From assembly GCF_947507565.1 (NCBI RefSeq), contig NC_089192.1, forward strand, positions 1,798,001-1,862,000: a stretch of DNA of 64,000 bases. The letters are read 5' to 3'. Shown here in pieces: positions 56,301-64,000 of this stretch. Origin of the DNA: Oscarella lobularis (taxonomy: Eukaryota > Porifera > Homoscleromorpha > Homosclerophorida > Oscarellidae). The first letter of the stretch is position 1, and each line of letters opens with the position of its first letter. Made by a program: the position numbers and the translations under genes. A model generated the notes under the pieces. It was not told where the DNA came from. It saw only the letters and a program-made list of their open reading frames with translations, and did not search any database.

Positions 56301-56820
56301 GATCTGCTAAACAGTATTGCTTATTGTTACATCTTTTTCGCCGGCGTGCAGCTCGTTGCGTGGCAAAGTGAACCCAAGTCAGCTGTCATTATTCACGTGA
56401 ATAACAATTGTGGTCATATGAATGCATCGAATTCCTCCTAGGCACTTCCCGTGCAGATATCTTCATGAGATGGTCCCAATTATCAGATAAAAAAGCCAAA
56501 AATCGCAAAACAGAGAAAAGGCTACATGTATTTCGCCAGATTATCCTTTTCTCACAAGTTTCCGTAGGTACACATATCTCATAAGTTAGGAGGGTAAATT
56601 CGTATAGAGAATTGATATGAATTTTTAAAAGAAATTGTAGCGGATTCCGCTGCGGATATGCTTTCAGTCTAGGATATTTATGTTCTCGACGAGACCCTGA
56701 ATCTCCGATGCGGTGAACGCCTCAAGCCGAACTCGCGGAACGCGTTTTACCAGTATTATATAAGAGCTGAGACGTATATGAATTTGGTTGCCGCATTTTT
56801 TCCGCGACTTCAGTGTTCTA
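56300..56820. other. Intergenic, no gene seen
   Basis: No supported exon; the duplicated peptide block begins near 56820. Confidence 0.4.
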
Positions 56821-58980
56821 GACCTCGGCTGATGGGAACCAGATGATGTTTTATCAATCGTGACGTCACTAAAGTAGGAAGGAGAAAGCTGCATTGGATC
56901 ACGTGCATAAGCAGGATGCATATAAATTGGCAAATATATAGAAGAATAAGGTCAGTTGGCTTCGACCATTGCTCGAGAATTGACTACGAAGGAAAGCTAC
57001 AAGAGCATGTCTAACCAAGTGAATATCGCTCTTGTTATAGCCGTTATTGCCTCAGCGGCCAAAGGTATACATGCATTCGCGTCTCGCGTAATATGCATGC
57101 AGAGTGCATGTGTACCCACCCGCCTTACTAAATTCATACAGTATAGCTGACGGCCGGCTGCAAGATATAAGCTAGGCTAGGCACGCAATAGTCAAGGTGC
57201 AAGAGCAGCATCTGTTTCGGCTTTACAAAAACATTACTAAATGCAAGATGATCATGTCTAAGTGCCACTTAGGTTCTAACGTAATTAGCGCGCCTAAACG
57301 TAAAAACAGTTCAAACGCTTTTGAAACTTTATTAGAGAATAAGGTAGACTTGTTGCCCTACAAATCGCAATCGCGAAGCAAGATGCACTATACCGATTAG
57401 AATGTTATCGATTTTTCAAAGAAAGCCAACAACTTCTAAGCAACGATCTTGCGTAATTCCCCATTCCTACCGTTGCTATATTAGGAAATGTTTGGGACGA
57501 AAAGGGCGCAAACTTTGAAATGACAGACACGGATGTGGGCAATAATGTACAGATCGAAACGCTGATTCGATTGAAAGAACTCGGCTTCAACGTCACCGTC
57601 ATTATCGGCGCCATCCTGAGAAACGACGGAACGAGAGAAAAATTAAAGAAACTCATCTACAAAAGAGAAAGCACACACGATTCGCTCATATCACTGAGCT
57701 GCATGAAGAAATACCGGATATCGTTACCGAAGCGGAAGTGAAACTGATGATCGAGAGAAGGAATAAAAATCGTCTATCCTATACTGATGAAAACGCCCTT
57801 GTGGCACCGAAGACCCTTCTTCTGAAAATAGAATTCGATCTCGATCCGTCGCAAGATCTCGCGTTCGTTTTTGCTCGTGGTGAGAGCAACGGTGACAGAC
57901 GCAAGCGCGGATGGTGGACCAACGCAGGCCGAGTAGTCGGTCGCGCTGCTGTTGGCGTCGCCGAAACTTTTGGAGGTATCATCAGTGGTATTTTCGGAGG
58001 AAAGAAATGACTTATGAAGTTACTTTCCACGAAGTGAGCATGCGATGCTGAGCTGAAGTTAGTCTGCATGTTTGTTGTCGGTGTTCAATATGCAAGTTGT
58101 GCTTTCCATATATGAGAATTCTGCCCCTTACGTACACAGTACAGTGTACTGCTCTCATTCGCAATGCAAGATATCTTGCGAGAAGTCTACTTTTGCGTCA
58201 CACTCCGTCTATCTCTCATGCACCTTAGAGCCGGGGGGAGCAAATGTTTTATTGAAGGACGCCCGCGGAGCAAAGCCCAAAGTATTTTGTACACGATCAT
58301 GCTTAATTAACACAGAAGGAGCGCTTCGATGCGAATGCAATTCAGGTTGTGATCTGTATAATTGTGGGAAGTCCTGCTTAGAACGCTATACCCTTAAGGA
58401 TGCGGTAACGGATTCTGCATATATAGGCTAAAGCTGCCAATTGCTCACTGAAACTGTGCGTCAAATTAACAAGGCATTGCATGCAATGAATAGATCTGAA
58501 GCCCGGAATATTCAAATGGTTGATATGCCAAACCCAAATAATGTTTCCTGTAACTATGGCTGGAGAGGAACTTCCTGTGAAACCGCAATCTGTTTTCAAG
58601 GATGTATTCACGATACGTAAGACAAACCAGGAAACTGTACATGCGAGAGAGAATGGACAGGAAACATATGAACTTACCCGTTTGTTCGAATGAGTGCGAG
58701 AACGAAGGAGTCTGCTCGGCACCGAAAACGTATAAATAGACGGACTGATTCAAACTAGCGTCTTTCTCGTCAGAAATGACAAAAACAGGTGATGTGTACT
58801 GCGATGCCTATTTTAGCTTTAGCATAGCTTCCCTAAAGCACCACTTCATATTTCTTCATAGATTGAACTAGGAGCAAGGATATCACATTCATGGCCATCT
58901 CGAAAGGATGAGGTAAAATAGATTATTGCCTTCTGGTAAATCAACTGGAGCATCTGACTGCAAATAAGAAACTGTTATAA
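56820..58980 (+). repeat. Segmental duplication, copy 3
   Basis: Direct repeat of the copy 1 block including the promoter (CRE 56861-56868, TATA 56921-56926), both exons, and the EGF-like relic near 58540-58730. More diverged than copy 2 but with the promoter and signal exon intact. Confidence 0.85.
57007..58010 (+). pseudogene. Peptide precursor, copy 3 (frameshifted, divergent tail)
   Basis: Exon 1 (57007-57064) encodes the signal peptide MSNQVNIALVIAVIASAAKG and joins exon 2 (57485 on) in the same phase as copy 1. A 7-base deletion near 57688, relative to copies 1 and 2, breaks the frame; translation would stop at 57741. Downstream, in the shifted frame, the processing site GDRRKR and a tail beginning GWWTNAGRVVGRAAVGVAE and ending IFGGKK remain open to 58010. 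The tail differs more from copy 1 than the pro-region does, while the basic, glycine-rich amphipathic character and the glycine-basic end are kept. It needs the frame restored to be expressed, or it is a recent pseudogene. Confidence 0.7.
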
Positions 58981-60987
58981 ATGTGAAAAGGCCAAAGCAT
59001 CATTGCAACGTTCAGAGGCCTCCTAAGGATAACAGCTATCCACGACTCGAGAGAAACATCAAAAGAAGGAGTTCGTAGCCCAATGAAGGTCGTAGAGCGC
59101 TTTTAAAGCAATGAGATAAAACGCCTTACGAAAATAGGAGCTTGGTGGCTTGAAACGATCGATACGACCGATCAAAACTCACAGGGGTGCTGCGATGAAT
59201 GACTCTGCAAAGCTTCCTGACCGAAAAAGAGCACAGAAGTCGTTAATCTCAGGCGAATCCAGGGCGAATCGAAACAGAGATGATCGCGCGCTAGTCGAGA
59301 GACGGCGAGGCTGTACGTACGGTCAAAAAACATCGATGATGCACGGGGCCCCGACCTCTATTTCCACGCTAACAATCAGCATCGGTTCCCTCTCGTCTTC
59401 GAGACCAGAACTTACCAGATTTTGGAATTGTTTTCGACTGAGAGAAGGAGGAAAACGGGCATCAAAAGAAATCTGGGAAGGCAATAGCGCACGCGATCTC
59501 TGACGTAGACACGCCAAAGATATAAAAGGCCACACCTAAAATGATCAATTTTAATAACAAATTTATGTTCGACCGCTCAAGGTTTGGGTATATGGTGGCG
59601 AATGCCTTCGTGAGGTATTCGGCCGCCTTGCCGGCTACATGGCTGACGCTTTGAGTCTTTGACGGTTTCCTCTTAGCCAAAAAGGACTCGGAAAATTGAG
59701 AGCAATATCGGTTTGAAATTTTTTTGCGTTTATCAAATTCTAAAATTTGCTCTGCTTTTCACCATGATGAACATTAACTTCGTACGAGAGAGTGGGCTTT
59801 CTTCTCGTTGAATATGCCGAGATAGCTGCAGCGAGCATGGTGAAGATGGCCTGTCACCGGGGTACAGCGATGTCGTAGTGAAAGCAGTCGCTGATTGTTA
59901 AAATTATTGCTCGACTATAGTGATGCCTTTACTGTATTATGAACATTAATAATTGGCATCGTTGCCATTGAGTCTTGCTATAACTGAAATCGACTTCTGT
60001 AAATCGCAGAATAGAAGAAGATGAGTGGCGCGATATCATCCTAAAGATATCGTAGAATGAGCTACTCGAGATCGTTGCAGACTGCTTAAGCATTTATTAG
60101 AATCTTCTCTCGAACAAGGAGCCGCCGCCAATCAAAGCCGCTAACATCGTATTCATTCACTGAGGACTGGTTTTTAGGGAGATTTTTTGTTGCCCAAGCA
60201 GATGAAGTTTAGTCCCCTAAGATGCTGTACCTGAGGAATGATTTTCTTTTGAAAGAAGAGCGTAGGGTTATCTCCAATGAAGGATAAAGCATTGCGCTCA
60301 TGATTCTTTAAAAAGGTGATCAGTTTTTATTCAATCTTTTTATTTAATTGAACCGTTTCAAAGATAGCATTGGTAATGACAGTTCTATACTTACTTGCTG
60401 ATTTAGATTCTTTTAGAAGCGCATTGGATAAAGCAAGAACACCAGTGCAGCATTCCCACCTGCTAAATTTGATGAATAAGTGGTGGAAAGAAGTTAGAGG
60501 TTACTTTGATTAGGAATTGTGTATATTAATCATTTATATAAATTTCGGCGCCTACCATCACGTTTGGGAAGCCTCCGTCGCCGTTATAGGGGCTTGCAAA
60601 TGCGTTTGCCATTCATTACAGCATAGATGTAATAATATATGATGGTTGGCTCAATATTATTTACACATAAAAACAAAAACCAATGTCAGAAAATACCTTT
60701 ATAATACTATAAAAGATACAACTACTAAGTAAACAAACAAGAGTTCAACGAAAACTCACCTTACCAATACAATTAATTCTAAACACTGATATTATGACTA
60801 ATAGAACAGTTAGACTGAAGTTCAACAGAGATTCTCCAGCAATGCAAAAGATGGCTCAAACGCACCTCATCAGGGATGTCATTTAGGCCCTTCAACTTTG
60901 AACGACGAAAATTCTGCAATGCTTTCTTAAATCTAATCATCGTCAAGTAGAAACATTAATGACATAGTCAGTTAATTGTTAGGCTTA
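58981..60987. other. Intergenic and probable 3' untranslated region of the RNF213-like gene
   Basis: No convincing coding exon. A minus-strand reading frame at 59462-59680 (MAKRKPSKTQSVSHVAGKAA) has a lysine-rich start and a hydrophobic stretch but no support. Confidence 0.4.
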
Positions 60988-63900
60988 CGAATAATCTTCC
61001 AAGTTTTGCATGTCACCCATGTTCTTCAACTCTAGCCAAGCAAGCTCCACCAGTTCATGCATGAAAACGTCCAGATCAATCCTGCGCAAAGCATCTAAGA
61101 AACGGCACAAAAGACTTTCACCCATGTTTTTCTTGAACAAGTCAGGAAGGTGTTCGAAAAAATCCTAAATATCAGGAGTACATAGCGGAAGTATACTGCA
61201 AGCCTGCACGAGCGTACTCCGTGACTTGCAACCAGTCTTTTTCCTTTCTCGACCATAAGCGTTCGCCACAGCGACAGCGTGTGCTTTAAGCAACAATTTC
61301 GCCGAGCCGTTGCACTTACAAGCCCACGTTCCTCCGGCATTTTTAGAGTTTTGTGGAGGTATTCGTGAACAAGACAATCTTTGTCCGGGCCAGTTGACGA
61401 AATGAAGCCAATGAGCACGTCAAGAACTGACAGCACGCTATACACGTCCGTCAGATCGCGGAGTTCGTTAATAATCTGTCTCGACACGGAAGAAGAGAGA
61501 TGTTCCTAGATTTCTGAGACTCAAGCCCAAGTATTTAGTAATTTTATAACAGTACCTGAGGTATTTTTCGCTGGATTTTATTAAACATTTCAGCACTATT
61601 AGCATCCTCGCTGTACACAAATGTGTAAGGCTAACCAAAAAACAGTGCTGAGATAATACAACGACTTTCTTGGTTTTAGCCTGCACCTCAAACTCCAAGC
61701 GACGCTTTCCACTTAGAAATCGATCTATTAATTGACGCTCTAGAGATGCATAGTTGTAGGATATTTCACTGCCTTTGCCTGCTTCAAGAGAGTAGGTGCA
61801 ATTAGCTACAATAAGAGGATTCAGATCGCGTTCTCGGTCGTAGGATATCAAATATGCCCGAGCAACTTCACGCATGGGAATTATAGGACCAGTCCTGCAC
61901 ACCAAAAAGCAGTCGGCTAACGCAAGGAGCAAGTTCTGATCAAATACTTACCCTTCCAATCCAGACAGACTTCTAAACTCAGAAACGAATTCGTTGTGAA
62001 CGCAGTTGATCAGGTAATCTACCAGAGACATTGCACATACGCCTTTTCCCGAGGTCGTAGGTAACAAAAAAGCAAGAGGTGTGTCTTCAGTCACTTGCTC
62101 GAGTTTATCGTCGTTCTTGTCAGGCTTTAGACGCCCGTGTCTCAAAATTTCACTGCGAAGATACTCCCACACGCTTTGAAAGTCTTCAATCAGAGAACTA
62201 AAAACCTTCCTCTCGGACTCTGAATACATAGTAATCTAAAAAACACCACAGCCTGTCGAGGCGAATCTTTACAAACCCGAATGGATACGGTGAAGAAAAT
62301 CACTAATCGAAGTCTTCAGGGCTTTCCTCAACGAAAGCCGATGATGAAACTTCTCCTGAAGCATACGCTGCAGCTGCAAAACTTGTGGTAAAAATTGAAG
62401 CGTATTAAGATTGTGCTCCTGAGAAAACTTTTCCAATCAATTTAATTAAACAGCTACAAGCGTAAAACCTTTCTCAAAAATTTTCTGAGAATTCGGAGTT
62501 CACGACGATCAGAACTGCTTTTGCAGTGAAGCTCTAAGGATTCTGCCAAATGCTCAACACTGACTTGAACTCGATAACGCCAAAGGGACGACGAGGATGT
62601 TGTTCCTGGAGGAGAGTCAAGTTCATACAGCCACCGTATGAGCGGATTAGTGCCTTGGAAATCGTACACTTAGGTGACAGTCGACTACCAGTAAACATTA
62701 AGCATACCATCCTTTCTATCGTTTGTCACACTTTCCATCCAATCGCTTACATTTCGCATTCTTATCAGCTCCTAAAAAAGCTATCTTAACCCACTCTCAA
62801 CTGTATATACATTAATAGACTCCAGCCTACCTGCAAAGCCGGGTCAATAAAATGGCATGCAAAGTTCTTTTCCCAATCCTGCCTCTCTTCGGCAGACTTT
62901 AGGGTACCTTTTCCTTTCAAAACAACCACTTAAAAAGAAAGAGTATATAATAAATGGGGAAAGTCAATTTGTCACTGTAAAAGTTAAAAGGAGTGCTGCA
63001 TACCGTATTGATGCTTAGAAACCACGACATCCAAAAACCAATGAATAATGACAATAGCGTTATTTAAGTCGTAACCAATCGCCATGGCAAACGCCTTCAC
63101 ATCCTTTACAAAGTGATCCCAAAAAAATTGAGGCAGCTGATCGACAAGCACGGCTGGTTTCACTATTCGCAGGAGTGATTTCAAGAGATGCTTCAAAAAC
63201 ATGGTAAAAAAATGAATCTGCGTGAAAATTAAATCACCTGTCCATCGCACGAGGCCCACATAAGAGCTGCATGCATGAGAAGACGAATAATAGCACAGCC
63301 TGACGATGACAACTCGCGCTCTACAGCAGGCCCGACACCTTCACGTGCAGCTGCATGACCGAGAATGTGGCCAGTATCACCGTTCCTGCATCAAACAACC
63401 ATAGTGTGAGCGTCAAGGTATGCGGTTCATGTAAAGTACTTTCGGGATTTTTGCTTTTTTACTTGCTGCTGGCGACCACTGCTCTGAGCTCCGCAAACTG
63501 AACACGCTTGAACAGAAGAAAATGCGCTAGACTACAAAGAAGCTGAAACAAGGATGCCTTCTATTCGTGTCTTCGCTCACGCTGTTGAAATAGTAATTAT
63601 GACCATTAGCACATTCTAGATACAAAAAATGTATTTTTTAAATTTTATAATGTCAAGCAAATTGTCAACTTACGGTTCCAAGCTGTTCCACCGCTAGCTA
63701 TTCCTTGGTCTCCAGGCATTGTAGGAAAATAAGCGTCCTTAGTCAGACAGTTCTTGACTTAAAACCAAAAGAGTGATGCAACATACCGTCAATTTTGAAG
63801 GATCCTTCATCATGTAAAAAAACGGTTTCATGAGAGGATCATCAGCTTCAGCAGACGCCTCAATTGTAAGACGGACGTGGAAAGCTAACGCAGCTATAGC

Positions 63901-64000
63901 CCTTGACTGTAGGCTTTGTTTAAGAGATACTAAAACGGGAAGTTCTCTGCTTGCGGTCTGAGTATATTTAATAATATAGAGCCCATTTTCTCTAGCCCAC
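60988..64000 (-). CDS. RNF213-like: RNF213 (mysterin)-type E3 ligase, C-terminal part; continues past the window
   Basis: A series of minus-strand exons (for example 64000-63787 and 63737-63674) reads through signatures of the RNF213 C-terminal region. There is CANGHNYYFNSVSE followed by CSVCGAQSS (RZ-type zinc finger pieces), then GDTGHILGHAAAREGVGP and IIRLLMHAALMWASCDGQ. Next come FLLPTTSGKGVCAMSLVDYL, YDRERDLNPLIVANCTYSLE, LERQLIDRFLSGKRRLEFE, VYSVLSVLDVLIGFISSTG and CLKHTLSLWRTLMVEK. The last exon ends LVELAWLELKNMGDMQNLED, then YS and a stop at about 60988. RNF213 is a giant AAA+ ATPase/E3 ligase with known roles in antimicrobial defence and lipid handling. The motor and RING parts lie outside the window. 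No frame break was noticed. The symbol rests on domain similarity only. Confidence 0.75.

Noticed and set aside
59462-59680. Minus-strand frame with a lysine-rich start and a hydrophobic stretch
   Set aside because: No homologue recognised, no splice or promoter support, and the basic part does not follow a signal peptide.
1-64000. CRISPR array or prokaryotic operon
   Set aside because: No regularly spaced repeats of that kind; genes are intron-rich and eukaryotic.

Overview
The window is nuclear DNA of an animal with a compact genome, most likely a sponge or another early-branching metazoan. Genes have many short GT-AG introns (about 45-70 bases). The families seen (RNF213, STAT-like SH2, Death domains, ankyrin-ROCO proteins, Kelch-kinase fusions, IRP1/aconitase) are metazoan in combination. 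I cannot name the species. Two 200-base N runs (15663-15862 and 34368-34567) mark scaffold gaps.

Layout. 1-3500: a signal-peptide gene for a precursor with a cationic, apparently amidated C-terminal peptide, followed by degenerate EGF-like sequence. This block recurs at 44366-46316 (signal exon lost) and 56820-58980 (7-base deletion). 3724-6012: a leucine-rich-repeat/Death-domain gene with several frame breaks. 6541-7520: a secreted protein of unknown family. 9219-14334: a Helitron with a spliced Rep gene but no helicase; shorter Rep-less relatives lie at 28243-30322 and 52580-54530. 14369-15162: a TTAA-flanked inverted-repeat element. 16905-28000: a tandemly duplicated array of Kelch-TKL kinase genes and IRP1/aconitase fragments, in which recombination made a kinase-pseudokinase tandem. 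30900-34324 (minus): Death-domain pieces and a gene joining a Death-like domain to a nucleoside-phosphorylase-type domain. 35411-36411: a Gypsy retroelement remnant. 36787-40817 (minus): an intact many-exon phosphoenolpyruvate-synthase/rifampicin-phosphotransferase-like gene. 42836-43638: two small secreted-protein genes facing each other. 46757-50608: an ankyrin-Roc-COR-Death gene, followed by a STAT5/6-like linker-SH2 fragment and a further COR/Death fragment. 60988 to the window end (minus): the C-terminal part of an RNF213-type gene.

How it fits together. Much of the gene content resembles innate-immune or cell-death machinery: Death-fold adaptors, a ROCO GTPase, a candidate nucleotide-degrading effector, non-RD TKL kinases with C-terminal prenylation-like motifs, a STAT remnant, RNF213 and a candidate defence peptide. 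The Death-like exon shared by the ROCO gene and the phosphorylase gene has the same start phase in both, which suggests one receptor-like family with exchangeable C-terminal parts. A perfect NRF1-type palindrome lies upstream of both Kelch-kinase genes and the ROCO gene. The locus is actively rearranging: local tandem duplication, exon loss, frame breaks and transposon insertions are visible throughout. Some frame breaks fall in short A or T runs and may be assembly errors.
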